Source: Valencia hispanica
Lineage: Eukaryota; Chordata; Actinopteri; Cyprinodontiformes; Valenciidae
Reading direction: 5' to 3'
NCBI GenBank assembly: GCA_963556495.2
Contig: OY747713.1
Location: 1 to 64,000 of the forward strand
Length of the DNA: 64,000 bases
This document shows, piece by piece, positions 23,521 to 37,627 of the stretch. The first letter of the stretch is position 1. Every line of letters starts with the position of its first letter. Under the pieces are notes generated by a model. That model did no database searches. It saw nothing but the letters and a program-made list of their open reading frames with translations, and was not told the origin of the DNA. A program made the position numbers and the translations under genes.

Positions 23521-26500
23521 TGTCCAACGAGCCTATGCACAGCTTTCTAGACCAAGTAACAACTGAGATAACAACTGAAATGTACAGCTTCAGAAAATCC
23601 GACGTTACTTTTCATTTACAGCAGAGCAACATTTCAAAAATGCATAACGTGGTGAGTTTAAAGCCCACAGCAATGGGACAAATACTGGTCTCTTCAGCAT
23701 AAATAGACCTGTCCAACGAGCCTATGCACAGCTTTCTAGACCAAGTAACAACTGTGATAACAACTGAAATGTACAGCTTCAGAAAATCCGACGTTACTTT
23801 TAATGGTAATTTAAAGCAGCTGCCACATTTCAAAACAGCATAACTTGGTGAGTTTAAAGCCCACAGCAATGGGACAAATACTGGTGTCTTCAGCAGAAAT
23901 AGACCTTTCCAACGAGCCTATGCACAGCTTTCTAGACCAAGTAACAACTGAGATAACAACTGAAATGTACAGCTTCAGAAAATCCGACGTTACTTTTAAT
24001 TTACAGCAGAGCAACATTTCAAAAATGCATAACTTGGTGAGTTTAAAGCCCACAGCAATGGGACAAATACTGGTGTCTTCAGCATAAATAGACCTTTCCA
24101 ACGAGCCTATGCACAGCTTTCTAGACCAAGTAACAACTGTGATAACAACTGAAATGTACAGCTTCAGAAAATCCGACGTTACTTTTAATGGTAATTTAAA
24201 GCAGCTGACACATTTCAAAACAGCATAACTTGGTGAGTTTAAAGCACACAGCAATGGGACAAATACTGGTGTCTTCAGCAGAAATAGACCTTTCCAACGA
24301 GCCTATGCACAGCTTTCTAGACCAAGTAACAACTGAGATAACAACTGAAATGTACAGCTTCAGAAAATCCGACGTTACTTAATTAATTTACAGCAGAGCA
24401 ACATTTCAAAAATGCATAACTTGGTGAGTTTAAAGCCCACAGCAATGGGACAAATACTGGTGTCTTCAGCAGAAATAGACCTTTCCAACGAGCCTATGCA
24501 CAGCTTTCTAGACCAAGTAACAACTGAGATAACAACTGAAATGTACAGCTTCAGAAAATCCGACGTTACTTTTAATGGTAACTTAAAGCAAGAGACACAT
24601 TTCAAAACAGCTTAACTTGGTGAGTTTAAAGCCCACAGCAATGGTACAAATACTGGTGTCTTCAGCAGAAATAGACCTGTCCAACGAGCCTATGCACAGC
24701 TTTCTAGACCAAGTAACAACTGAGATAACAACTGAAATGTACAGCTTCAGAAAATCCGACGTTACTTTTAATGGTAACTTAAAGCAAGAGACACATTTCA
24801 AAAATGCATAACTTGGTGAGTTTAAAGCCCACAGCAATGGGACAAATACTGGTGTCTTCAGCATAAATAGACCTGTCCAACGAGCCTATGCACAGCTTTC
24901 TAGACCAAGTAACAACTGAGATAACAACTGAAATGTACAGCTTCAGAAAACCCGACGTTACTTTTCATTTACAGCAGAGCAACATTTCAAAAATGCATAA
25001 CTTGGTGAGTTTAAAGCCCACAGCAATGGGACAAATACTGGTGTCTTCAGCAGAAATAGACCTTTCCAACGAGCCTATGCACAGCTTTCTAGACCAAGTA
25101 ACAACTGAGATAACAACTGAAATGTACAGCTTCAGAAAATCCGACGTTACTTTTAATGGTAACTTAAAGCAAGAGACACATTTCAAAACAGCATAACTTG
25201 GTGAGTTTAAAGCCCACAGCAATGGTACAAATACTGGTGTCTTCAGCAGAAATAGACCTGTCCAACGAGCCTATGCACAGCTTTCTAGACCAAGTAACAA
25301 CTGAGATAACAACTGAAATGTACAGCTTCAGAAAACCCGACGTTACTTTTCATTTACAGCAGAGCAACATTTCAAAAATGCATAACTTGGTGAGTTTAAA
25401 GCCCACAGCAATGGGACAAATACTGGTGTCTTCAGCATAAATAGACCTTTCCAACGAGCCTATGCACAGCTTTCTAGACCAAGTAACAACTGAGATAACA
25501 ACTGAAATGTACAGCTTCAGAAAATCCGACGTTACTTTTAATGGTAACTTAAAGCAGCTGCCACATTTCAAAACAGCATAACTTGGTGAGTTTAAAGCCC
25601 ACAGCAATGGGACAAATACTGGTGTCTTCAGCAGAAATAGACCTTTCCAACGAGCCTATGCACAGCTTTCTAGACCAAGTAACAACTGAGATAACAACTG
25701 AAATGTACAGCTTCAGAAAATCCGACGTTACTTTAATTTACAGCAGAGCAACATTTCAAAAATGCATAACTTGGTGAGTTTAAAGCCCACAGCAATGGGA
25801 CAAATACTGGTGTCTTCAGCAGAAATAGACCTTTCCAACGAGCCTATGCACAGCTTTCTAGACCAAGTAACAACTGAGATAACAACTGAAATGTACAGCT
25901 TCAGAAAATCCGACGTTACTTTTAATTAATTACAGCAGAGCAACATTTCAAAAATGCATAACTTGGTGAGTTTAAAGCCCACAGCAATGGGACAAATACT
26001 GGTGTCTTCAGCATAAATAGACCTGTCCAACGAGCCTATGCACAGCTTTCTAGACCAAGTAACAACTGAGATAACAACTGAAATGTACAGCTTCAGAAAA
26101 CCCGACGTTACTTTTAATGGTAATTTAAAGCAGCTGCAACATTTCAAAAATGCATAACTTGGTGAGTTTAAAGCCCACAGCAATGGGACAAATACTGGTG
26201 TCTTCAGCAGAAATAGACCTTTCCAACGAGCCTATGCACAGCTTTCTAGACCAAGTAACAACTGAGATAACAACTGAAATGTACAGCTTCAGAAAATCCG
26301 ACGTTACTTTTAATTTACAGCAGAGCAACATTTCAAAAATGCATAACTTGGTGAGTTTAAAGCCCACAGCAATGGGACAAATACTGGTGTCTTCAGCAGA
26401 AATAGACCTTTCCAACGAGCCTATGCACAGCTTTCTAGACCAAGTAACAACTGAGATAACAACTGAAATGTACAGCTTCAGAAAATCCGACGTTACTTTT

Positions 26501-27405
26501 AATGGTAATTTAAGCAGCTGCCACATTTCAAAACAGCATAACTTGGTGAGTTTAAAGCCCACAGCAATGGGACAAATACTGGTGTCTTCAGCAGAAATAG
26601 ACCTTTCCAACGAGCCTATGCACAGCTTTCTAGACCAAGTAACAACTGAGATAACAACTGAAATGTACAGCTTCAGAAAATCCGACGTTACTTTTAATTT
26701 ACAGCAGAGCAACATTTCAAAAATGCATAACTTGGTGAGTTTAAAGCCCACAGCAATGGGACAAATACTGGTGTCTTCAGCAGAAATAGACCTTTCCAAC
26801 GAGCCTATGCACAGCTTTCTAGACCAAGTAACAACTGAGATAACAACTGAAATGTACAGCTTCAGAAAATCCGACGTTACTTTTAATGGTAACTTAAAGC
26901 AAGAGACACATTTCAAAAATGCATAACTTGGTGAGTTTAAAGCCCACAGCAATGGGACAAATACTGGTGTCTTCAGCATAAATAGACCTGTCCAACGAGC
27001 CTATGCACAGCTTTCTAGACCAAGTAACAACTGAGATAACAACTGAAATGTACAGCTTCAGAAAACCCGACGTTACTTTTCATTTACAGCAGAGCAACAT
27101 TTCAAAAATGCATAACTTGGTGAGTTTAAAGCCCACAGCAATGGGACAAATACTGGTGTCTTCAGCATAAATAGACCTTTCCAACGAGCCTATGCACAGC
27201 TTTCTAGACCAAGTAACAACTGTGATAACAACTGAAATGTACAGCTTCAGAAAATCCGACGTTACTTTTAATGGTAATTTAAAGCAGCTGCCACATTTCA
27301 AAACAGCATAACTTGGTGAGTTTAAAGCACACAGCAATGGGACAAATACTGGTGTCTTCAGCAGAAATAGACCTTTCCAACGAGCCTATGCACAGCTTTC
27401 TAGAC

Positions 27406-27978
27406 CAAGTAACAACTGAGATAACAACTGAAATGTACAGCTTCAGAAAATCCGACGTTACTTTTAATGGTAATTTAAAGCAGCTGCCACATTTCAAAAC
27501 AGCATAACTTGGTGAGTTTAAAGCCCACAGCAATGGGACAAATACTGGTGTCTTCAGCATACATAGACCTGTCCAACGAGCCTATGCACAGCTTTCTAGA
27601 CCAAGTAACAACTGAGATAACAACTGAAATGTACAGCTTCAGAAAATCCGACGTTACTTTTAATGGTAACTTAAAGCAAGAGACACATTTCAAAACAGCT
27701 TAACTTGGTGAGTTTAAAGCCCACAGCAATGGTACAAATACTGGTGTCTTCAGCAGAAATAGACCTGTCCAACGAGCCTATGCACAGCTTTCTAGACCAA
27801 GTAACAACTGAGATAACAACTGAAATGTACAGCTTCAGTAAACCCGACGTTACTTTTAATTTACAGCAGAGCAACATTTCAAAAATGCATAACTTGGTGA
27901 GTTTAAAGCCCACAGCAATGGGACAAATACTGGTGTCTTCAGCATAAATAGACCTGTCCAACGAGCCTATGCACAGCT
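27406..27978 (+). repeat. L-E-A block, distant copy of 2693-3265
   Basis: This block matches 2693-3265 almost perfectly over about 573 bp, including the rare catacatag variant, and diverges after the A unit, where an A-type unit follows instead of H. Near identity over nearly 25 kb implies exchange or copying at long range within the array, or a large duplication later eroded. Confidence 0.75.
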
Positions 27979-28199
27979 TTCTAGACCAAGTAACAACTGA
28001 GATAACAACTGAAATGTACAGCTTCAGAAAATCCGACGTTACTTTTAATTTACAGCAGAGCAACATTTCAAAAATGCATAACTTGGTGAGTTTAAAGCCC
28101 ACAGCAATGGGACAAATACTGGTGTCTTCAGCAGAAATAGACCTTTCCAACGAGCCTATGCACAGCTTTCTAGACCAAGTAACAACTGAGATAACAACT

Positions 28200-31100
28200 G
28201 AAATGACAGCTTCAGAAAATCCGACGTTACTTTTAATGGTAACTTAAAGCAGAGCACATTTCAAAACAGCATAACTTGGTGAGTTTAAAGCCCACAGCAA
28301 TGGGACAAATACTGGTGTCTTCAGCAGAAATAGACCTTTCCAACGAGCCTATGCACAGCTTTCTAGACCAAGTAACAACTGAGATAACAACTGAAATGTA
28401 CAGCTTCAGAAAATCCGACGTTACTTTTAATTTACAGCAGAGCAACATTTCAAAAATGCATAACTTGGTGAGTTTAAAGCCCACAGCAATGGGACAAATA
28501 CTGGTGTCTTCAGCAGAAATAGACCTTTCCAACGAGCCTATGCACAGCTTTCTAGACCAAGTAACAACTGAGATAACAACTGAAATGTACAGCTTCAGAA
28601 AATCCGACGTTACTTTTAATGGTAATTAAAGCAGAGCCACATTTCAAAACAGCATAACTTGGTGAGTTTAAAGCCCACAGCAATGGGACAAATACTGGTG
28701 TCTTCAGCAGAAATAGACCTTTCCAACGAGCCTATGCACAGCTTTCTAGACCAAGTAACAACTGAGATAACAACTGAAATGTACAGCTTCAGAAAATCCG
28801 ACGTTACTTTTAATTTACAGCAGAGCAACATTTCAAAAATGCATAACTTGGTGAGTTTAAAGCCCACAGCAATGGGACAAATACTGGTGTCTTCAGCAGA
28901 AATAGACCTTTCCAACGAGCCTATGCACAGCTTTCTAGACCAAGTAACAACTGAGATAACAACTGAAATGTACAGCTTCAGAAAATCCGACGTTACTTTT
29001 AATGGTAACTTAAAGCAGAGCCACATTTCAAAACAGCATAACTTGGTGAGTTTAAAGCCCACAGCAATGGGACAAATACTGGTGTCTTCAGCATAAATAG
29101 ACCTTCCAACGAGCCTATGCACAGCTTTCTAGACCAAGTAACAACTGAGATAACAACTGAAATGTACAGCTTCAGAAAATCCGACGTTACTTTTAATTTA
29201 CAGCAGAGCAACATTTCAAAAATGCATAACTTGGTGAGTTTAAAGCCCACAGCAATGGGACAAATACTGGTGTCTTCAGCAGAAATAGACCTTTCCAACG
29301 AGCCTATGCACAGCTTTCTAGACCAAGTAACAACTGAGATAACAACTGAAATGTACAGCTTCAGAAAATCCGACGTTACTTTTAATTTACAGCAGAGCAA
29401 CATTTCAAAAATGCATAACTTGGTGAGTTTAAAGCCCACAGCAATGGGACAAATACTGGTGTCTTCAGCAGAAATAGACCTTTCCAACGAGCCTATGCAC
29501 AGCTTTCTAGACCAAGTAACAACTGAGATAACAACTGAAATGTACAGCTTCAGAAAATCCGACGTTACTTTTAATGGTAATTTAAAGCAGAGCAACATTT
29601 CAAAAAGCATAACTTGGTGAGTTTAAAGCCCACAGCAATGGGACAAATACTGGTGTCTTCAGCAGAAATAGACCTTTCCAACGAGCCTATGCACAGCTTT
29701 CTAGACCAAGTAACAACTGAGATAACAACTGAAATGTACAGCTTCAGAAAATCCGACGTTACTTTTTGTAATTTACAGCAGGCAACATTTCAAAAATGCA
29801 TAACTTGGTGAGTTTAAAGCCCACAGCAATGGGACAAATACTGGTGTCTTCAGCAGAAATAGACCTGTCCAACGAGCCATGCACAGCTTTCTAGACCAAG
29901 TAACAACTGAGATAACAACTGAAATGTACAGCTTCAGAAAATCCGACGTTACTTTTAATGGTAACTTAAAGCAGAGCACATTTCAAAAATGCATAACTTG
30001 GTGAGTTTAAAGCCCACAGCAATGGGACAAATACTGGTGTCTTCAGCAGAAATAGACCTGTCCAACGAGCCTATGCACAGCTTTCTAGACCAAGTAACAA
30101 CTGAGATAACAACTGAAATGTACAGCTTCAGAAAATCCGACGTTACTTTTAATTTACAGCAGAGCAACATTTCAAAAATGCATAACTTGGTGAGTTTAAA
30201 GCCCACAGCAATGGGACAAATACTGGTGTCTTCAGCAGAAATAGACCTTTCCAACGAGCCTATGCACAGCTTTCTAGACCAAGTAACAACTGAGATAACA
30301 ACTGAAATGTACAGCTTCAGAAAATCCGACGTTACTTTTAATGGTAACTTAAAGCAGAGACACATTTCAAAACAGCATAACTTGGTGAGTTTAAAGCCCA
30401 CAGCAATGGACAAATACTGGTGTCTTCAGCAGAAATAGACCTTTCCAACGAGCCTATGCACAGCTTTCTAGACCAAGTAACAACTGAGATAACAACTGAA
30501 ATGTACAGCTTCAGAAAATCCGACGTTACTTTTAATTTACAGCAGAGCAACATTTCAAAAATGCATAACTTGGTGAGTTTAAAGCCCACAGCAATGGGAC
30601 AAATACTGGTGTCTTCAGCAGAAATAGACCTTTCCAACGAGCCTATGCACAGCTTTCTAGACCAAGTAACAACTGAGATAACAACTGAAATGTACAGCTT
30701 CAGAAAATCCGACGTTACTTTTAATGGTAATTTACAGCAGGCCACATTTCAAAAAGCATAACTTGGTGAGTTTAAAGCCCACAGCAATGGGACAAAATAC
30801 TGGTGTCTTCAGCAGAAATAGACCTTTCCAACGAGCCTATGCACAGCTTTCTAGACCAAGTAACAACTGAGATAACAACTGAAATGTACAGCTTCAGAAA
30901 ATCCGACGTTACTTTTTAATTTACAGCAGAGCAACATTTCAAAAAGCATAACTTGGTGAGTTTAAAGCCCACAGCAATGGGACAAATACTGGTGTCTTCA
31001 GCAGAAATAGACCTTTCCAACGAGCCTATGCACAGCTTTCTAGACCAAGTAACAACTGAGATAACAACTGAAATGTACAGCTTCAGAAAATCCGACGTTA

Positions 31101-31720
31101 CTTTTAATGGTAACTTAAAGCAGAGCCACATTTCAAAACAGCATAACTTGGTGAGTTTAAAGCCCACAGCAATGGGACAAATACTGGTGTCTTCAGCAGA
31201 AATAGACCCTTCCAACGAGCCTATGCACAGCTTTCTAGACCAAGTAACAACTGAGATAACAACTGAAATGTACAGCTTCAGAAAATCCGACGTTACTTTT
31301 AATTTACAGCAGAGCAACATTTCAAAAATGCATAACTTGGTGAGTTTAAAGCCCACAGCAATGGGACAAATACTGGTGTCTTCAGCAGAAATAGACCTTT
31401 CCAACGAGCCTATGCACAGCTTTCTAGACCAAGTAACAACTGAGATAACAACTGAAATGTACAGCTTCAGAAAATCCGACGTTACTTTTAATTTACAGCA
31501 GAGCAACATTTCAAAAATGCATAACTTGGTGAGTTTAAAGCCCACAGCAATGGGACAAATACTGGTGTCTTCAGCAGAAATAGACCTTTCCAACGAGCCT
31601 ATGCACAGCTTTCTAGACCAAGTAACAACTGAGATAACAACTGAAATGTACAGCTTCAGAAAATCCGACGTTACTTTTAATTAATTTACAGCAGAGCAAC
31701 ATTTCAAAACAGCATAACTT
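28200..31720 (+). repeat. Indel-rich stretch at the left/right domain transition
   Basis: Many single-base or few-base length changes occur here: gaaatgacag (28203), ggtaattaaagc (28621), accttccaac (29101), ctttttgtaattt (29763), gagccatgcac (29875), aatggacaaat (30407), gacaaaatac (30792), ctttttaattt (30913) and ttttaattaattt (31675). The stretch coincides with the point where left-domain variants stop and right-domain variants begin. Confidence 0.65.
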
Positions 31721-33735
31721 GGTGAGTTTAAAGCCCACAGCAATGGGACAAATACTGGTGTCTTCAGCAGAAATAGACCTTTCCAACGAGCCTATGCACA
31801 GCTTTCTAGACCAAGTAACAAGTGAGATAACAACTGAAATGTACAGCTTCAGAAAATCCGACGTTACTTTTAATGGTAATTTGAAGCAGCTGCCACATTT
31901 CAAAACAGCATAACTTGGTGAGTTTAAAGCCCACAGCAATGGGACAAAGACTGGTGTCTTCAGCATAAATAGACCTTTCCAACGAGCCTATGCACAGCTT
32001 TCTAGACCAAGTAACAACTGAGATAACAACTGAAATGTACAGCTTCAGAAAATCCGACGTTACTTTTAATGGTAACTTAAAGCAAGGACACATTTCAAAA
32101 ATGCATAACTTGGTGAGTTTAAAGCCCACAGCAATGGGACAAATACTGGTGTCTTCAGCAGAAATAGACCTTTCCAACGAGCCTATGCACAGCTTTCTAG
32201 ACCAAGTAACAACTGAGATAACAACTGAAATGTACAGCTTCAGAAAATCCGACGTTACTTTTAATTTACAGCAGAGCAACATTTCAAAAATGCATAACTT
32301 GGTGAGTTTAAAGCCCACAGCAATGGGACAAATACTGGTGTCTTCAGCAGAAATAGACCTTTCCAACGAGCCTATGCACAGCTTTCTAGACCAAGTAACA
32401 ACTGAGATAACAACTGAAATGTACAGCTTCAGAAAATCCGACGTTACTTTTAATGGTAACTTAAAGCAAGAGACACATTTCAAAACAGCTTAACATGGTG
32501 AGTTTAAAGCCCACAGCAATGGTACAAATACTGGTGTCTTCAGCAGAAATAGACCTGTCCAACGAGCCTATGCACAGCTTTCTAGACCAAGTAACAACTG
32601 AGATAACAACTGAAATGTACAGCTTCAGAAAACCCGACGTTACTTTTCATTTACAGCAGAGCAACATTTCAAAAATGCATAACTTGGTGAGTTTAAAGCC
32701 CACAGCAATGGGACAAATACTGGTCTCTTCAGCATAAATAGACCTTTCCAACGAGCCTATGCACAGCTTTCTAGACCAAGTAACAACTGTGATAACAACT
32801 GAAATGTACAGCTTCAGAAAACCCGACGTTACTTTTCATTTACAGCAGAGCAACATTTCAAAAATGCATAACTTGGTGAGTTTAAAGCCCACAGCAATGG
32901 GACAAATACTGGTGTCTTCAGCAGAAATAGACCTTTCCAACGAGCCTATGCACAGCTTTCTAGACCAAGTAACAACTGAGATAACAACTGAAATGTACAG
33001 CTTCAGAAAATCCGACGTTACTTTTAATGGTAACTTAAAGCAAGAGACACATTTCAAAACAGCTTAACATGGTGAGTTTAAAGCCCACAGCAATGGTACA
33101 AATACTGGTGTCTTCAGCAGAAATAGACCTGTCCAACGAGCCTATGCACAGCTTTCTAGACCAAGTAACAACTGAGATAACAACTGAAATGTACAGCTTC
33201 AGAAAACCCGACGTTACTTTTCATTTACAGCAGAGCAACATTTCAAAAATGCATAACTTGGTGAGTTTAAAGCCCACAGCAATGGGACAAATACTGGTCT
33301 CTTCAGCATAAATAGACCTTTCCAACGAGCCTATGCACAGCTTTCTAGACCAAGTAACAACTGTGATAACAACTGAAATGTACAGCTTCAGAAAATCCGA
33401 CGTTACTTTTAATTTACAGCAGAGCAACATTTCAAAACAGCATAACTTGGTGAGTTTAAAGCCCACAGCAATGGGACAAATACTGGTGTCTTCAGCAGAA
33501 ATAGACCTTTCCAACGAGCCTATGCACAGCTTTCTAGACCAAGTAACAACTGAGATAACAACTGAAATGTACAGCTTCAGAAAATCCGACGTTACTTTTA
33601 ATGGTAACTTAAAGCAGCTGCCACATTTCAAAACAGCATAACTTGGTGAGTTTAAAGCCCACAGCAATGGGACAAATACTGGTGTCTTCAGCATAAATAG
33701 ACCTGTCCAACGAGCCTATGCACAGCTTTCTAGAC

Positions 33736-33931
33736 CAAGTAACAACTGAGATAACAACTGAAATGTACAGCTTCAGAAAATCCGACGTTACTTTTAATGG
33801 TAACTTAAAGCAAGAGCAACATTTCAAAAATGCATAACTTGGTGAGTTTAAAGCCCACAGCAATGGGACAAATACTGGTGTCTTCAGCATAAATAGACCT
33901 TTCCAACGAGCCTATGCACAGCTTTCTAGAC
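33736..33931 (+). repeat. E/A hybrid-cassette monomer (196 bp)
   Basis: The cassette begins as E (ggtaacttaaagcaag) but finishes as A (agcaacatttcaaaaatgcat). This looks like a crossover or conversion product inside the cassette. I see this combination only from here rightward, for example near 36120, 41160, 43490, 46200, 49435, 52130, 53680 and 57735, and not in the left part of the window. Confidence 0.8.
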
Positions 33932-36900
33932 CAAGTAACAACTGAGATAACAACTGAAATGTACAGCTTCAGAAAATCCGACGTTACTTTTAATGGTAAT
34001 TTTAAGCAGAGCAACATTTCAAAAATGCATAACTTGGTGAGTTTAAAGCCCACAGCAATGGGACAAATACTGGTGTCTTCAGCAGAAATAGACCTTTCCA
34101 ACGAGCCTATGCACAGCTTTCTAGACCAAGTAACAACTGAGATAACAACTGAAATGTACAGCTTCAGAAATTCCGACGTTACTTTTAATGGTAACTTAAA
34201 GCAAGAGACACATTTCAAAACAGCTTAACTTGGTAAGTTTAAAGCCCACAGCAATGGTACAAATACTGGTGTCTTCAGCAGAAATAGACCTGTCCAACGA
34301 GCCTATGCACAGCTTTCTAGACCAAGTAACAACTGAGATAACAACTGAAATGTACAGCTTCAGAAAACCCGACGTTACTTTTCATTTACAGCAGAGCAAC
34401 ATTTCAAAAATGCATAACTTGGTGAGTTTAAAGCCCACAGCAATGGGACAAATACTGGTGTCTTCAGCATAAATAGACCTTTCCAACGAGCCTATGCACA
34501 GCTTTCTAGACCAAGTAACAACTGAGATAACAACTGAAATGTACAGCTTCAGAAAATCCGACGTTACTTTTAATGGTAACTTAAAGCAGCTGCCACATTT
34601 CAAAAATGCATAACTTGCTGAGTTTAAAGCCCACAGCAATGGGACAAATACTGGTGTCTTCAGCAGAAATAGACCTTTCCAACGAGCCTATGCACAGCTT
34701 TCTAGACCAAGTAACAACTGAGATAACAACTGAAATGTACAGCTTCAGAAAATCCGACGTTACTTTTAATGGTAACTTAAAGCAAGAGACACATTTCAAA
34801 ACAGCTTAACTTGGTGAGTTTAAAGCCCACAGCAATGGTACAAATACTGGTGTCTTCAGCAGAAATAGACCTGTCCAACGAGCCTATGCACAGCTTTCTA
34901 GACCAAGTAACAACTGAGATAACAACTGAAATGTACAGCTTCAGAAAATCCGACGTTACTTTTAATTTACAGCAGAGCAACATTTCAAAAATGCATAACT
35001 TGGTGAGTTTAAAGCCCACAGCAATGGGACAAATACTGGTGTCTTCAGCAGAAATAGACCTTTCCAACGAGCCTATGCACAGCTTTCTAGACCAAGTAAC
35101 AACTGAGATAACAACTGAAATGTACAGCTTCAGAAAATCCGACGTTACTTTTAATTTAAAGCAGAGCAACATTTCAAAAATGCATAACTTGGTGAGTTTA
35201 AAGCCCACAGCAATGGGACAAATACTGGTGTCTTCAGCAGAAATAGACCTTTCCAACGAGCCTATGCACAGCTTTCTAGACCAAGTAACAACTGAGATAA
35301 CAACTGAAATGTACAGCTTCAGAAAATCCGACGTTACTTTTAATTTACAGCAGAGCAACATTTCAAAAATGCATAACTTGGTGAGTTTAAAGCCCACAGC
35401 AATGGGACAAATACTGGTGTCTTCAGCATACATAGACCTGTCCAACGAGCCTATGCACAGCTTTCTAGACCAAGTAACAACTGAGATAACAACTGAAATG
35501 TACAGCTTCAGAAAATCCGACGTTACTTTTAATGGTAATTTAAAGCAGCTGCCACATTTCAAAACAGCATAACTTGGTGAGTTTAAAGCCCACAGCAATG
35601 GGACAAATACTGGTGTCTTCAGCAGAAATAGACCTTTCCAACGAGCCTATGCACAGCTTTCTAGACCAAGTAACAACTGAGATAACAACTGAAATGTACA
35701 GCTTCAGAAAATCCGACGTTACTTTTAATTTACAGCAGAGCAACATTTCAAAAATGCATAACTTGGTGAGTTTAAAGCCCACAGCAATGGGACAAATACT
35801 GGTGTCTTCAGCATAAATAGACCTGTCCAACGAGCCTATGCACAGCTTTCTAGACCAAGTAACAACTGAGATAACAACTGAAATGTACAGCTTCAGAAAA
35901 CCCGACGTTACTTTTCATTTACAGCAGAGCAACATTTCAAAAATGCATAACTTGGTGAGTTTAAAGCCCACAGCAATGGGACAAATACTGGTGTCTTCAG
36001 CAGAAATAGACCTTTCCAACGAGCCTATGCACAGCTTTCTAGACCAAGTAACAACTGAGATAACAACTGAAATGTACAGCTTCAGAAAATCCGACGTTAC
36101 TTTTAATGGTAACTTAAAGCAAGAGCAACATTTCAAAAATGCATAACTTGGTGAGTTTAAAGCCCACAGCAATGGGACAAATACTGGTGTCTTCAGCAGA
36201 AATAGACCTTTCCAACGAGCCTATGCACAGCTTTCTAGACCAAGTAACAACTGAGATAACAACTGAAATGTACAGCTTCAGAAAATCCGACGTTACTTTT
36301 AATTTACAGCAGAGCAACATTTCAAAAATGCATAACTTGGTGAGTTTAAAGCCCACAGCAATGGGACAAATACTGGTGTCTTCAGCAGAAATAGACCTTT
36401 CCAACGAGCCTATGCACAGCTTTCTAGACCAAGTAACAACTGAGATAACAACTGAAATGTACAGCTTCAGAAAATCCGACGTTACTTTTAATTTACAGCA
36501 GAGCAACATTTCAAAAATGCATAACTTGGTGAGTTTAAAGCCCACAGCAATGGGACAAATACTGGTGTCTTCAGCAAAATAGACCTTTCCAACGAGCCTA
36601 TGCACAGCTTTCTAGACCAAGTAACAACTGAGATAACAACTGAAATGTACAGCTTCAGAAAATCCGACGTTACTTTTAATGGTAACTTAAAGCAAGAGAC
36701 ACATTTCAAAAATGCATAACTTGGTGAGTTTAAAGCCCACAGCAATGGGAAAATACTGGTGTCTTCAGCAGAAATAGACCTTTCCAACGAGCCTATGCAC
36801 AGCTTTCTAGACCAAGTAACAACTGAGATAACAACTGAAATGTACAGCTTCAGAAAATCCGACGTTACTTTTAATTTACAGCAGAGCAACATTTCAAAAA

Positions 36901-37507
36901 TGCATAACTTGGTGAGTTTAAAGCCCACAGCAATGGGACAAATACTGGTGTCTTCAGCAGAAATAGACCTTTCCAACGAGCCTATGCACAGCTTTCTAGA
37001 CCAAGTAACAACTGAGATAACAACTGAAATGTACAGCTTCAGAAAATCCGACGTTACTTTTAATGGTAACTTAAAGCAAGAGACACATTTCAAAACAGCT
37101 TAACTTGGTGAGTTTAAAGCCCACAGCAATGGTACAAATACTGGTGTCTTCAGCAGAAATAGACCTGTCCAACGAGCCTATGCACAGCTTTCTAGACCAA
37201 GTAACAACTGAGATAACAACTGAAATGTACAGCTTCAGAAAATCCGACGTTACTTTTAATTTACATCAGAGCAACATTTCAAAAATGCATAACTTGGTGA
37301 GTTTAAAGCCCACAGCAATGGGACAAATACTGGTCTCTTCAGCATAAATAGACCTTTCCAACGAGCCTATGCACAGCTTTCTAGACCAAGTAACAACTGT
37401 GATAACAACTGAAATGTACAGCTTCAGAAAATCCGACGTTACTTTTAATGGTAATTTAAAGCAGCTGCCACATTTCAAAACAGCATAACTTGGTGAGTTT
37501 AAAGCCC

Positions 37508-37627
37508 ACAGCCGCAATGGCAAATACTGGTGTCTTCAGCAGAAATAGACCTTTCCAACGAGCCTATGCACAGCTTTCTAGACCAAGTAACAACTGAGAT
37601 CTGTCAGAGACTTTAATTTACTGAGAT
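37508..37627 (+). repeat. Unit with 27-bp insertion flanked by 7-bp direct repeats
   Basis: At 37594-37600 and 37621-37627 the word ctgagat occurs twice; normal units have it once. Between the copies lies a 20-base segment, ctgtcagagac then tttaattta, whose second half resembles the acttttaatttac cassette edge. The same unit also has cacagccgcaatggcaaa in place of cacagcaatgggacaaa at about 37508-37523. A filler insertion made during break repair is plausible; the flanking repeat also mimics a target-site duplication. Confidence 0.75.

Larger units (their letters stand above)
1..28200. repeat. Left subarray domain
   Basis: This part of the array shares private variants that I do not find to the right. 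The aaagcacac form occurs near 500, 6820, 8163, 8548, 10653, 21170, 24243 and 27325. The cataacgtggtg form occurs near 3935, 5650, 6995, 8912 and 23647. E units are spaced irregularly (from 581 to over 8,000 bp). The gtgata variant is more frequent here than further right. The exact boundary is approximate. Confidence 0.6.

Noticed and set aside
37594..37627. Mobile element with target-site duplication
   Set aside because: The segment between the 7 bp repeats is only 20 bases and looks partly derived from the monomer, so it is too short and too similar to be an element.
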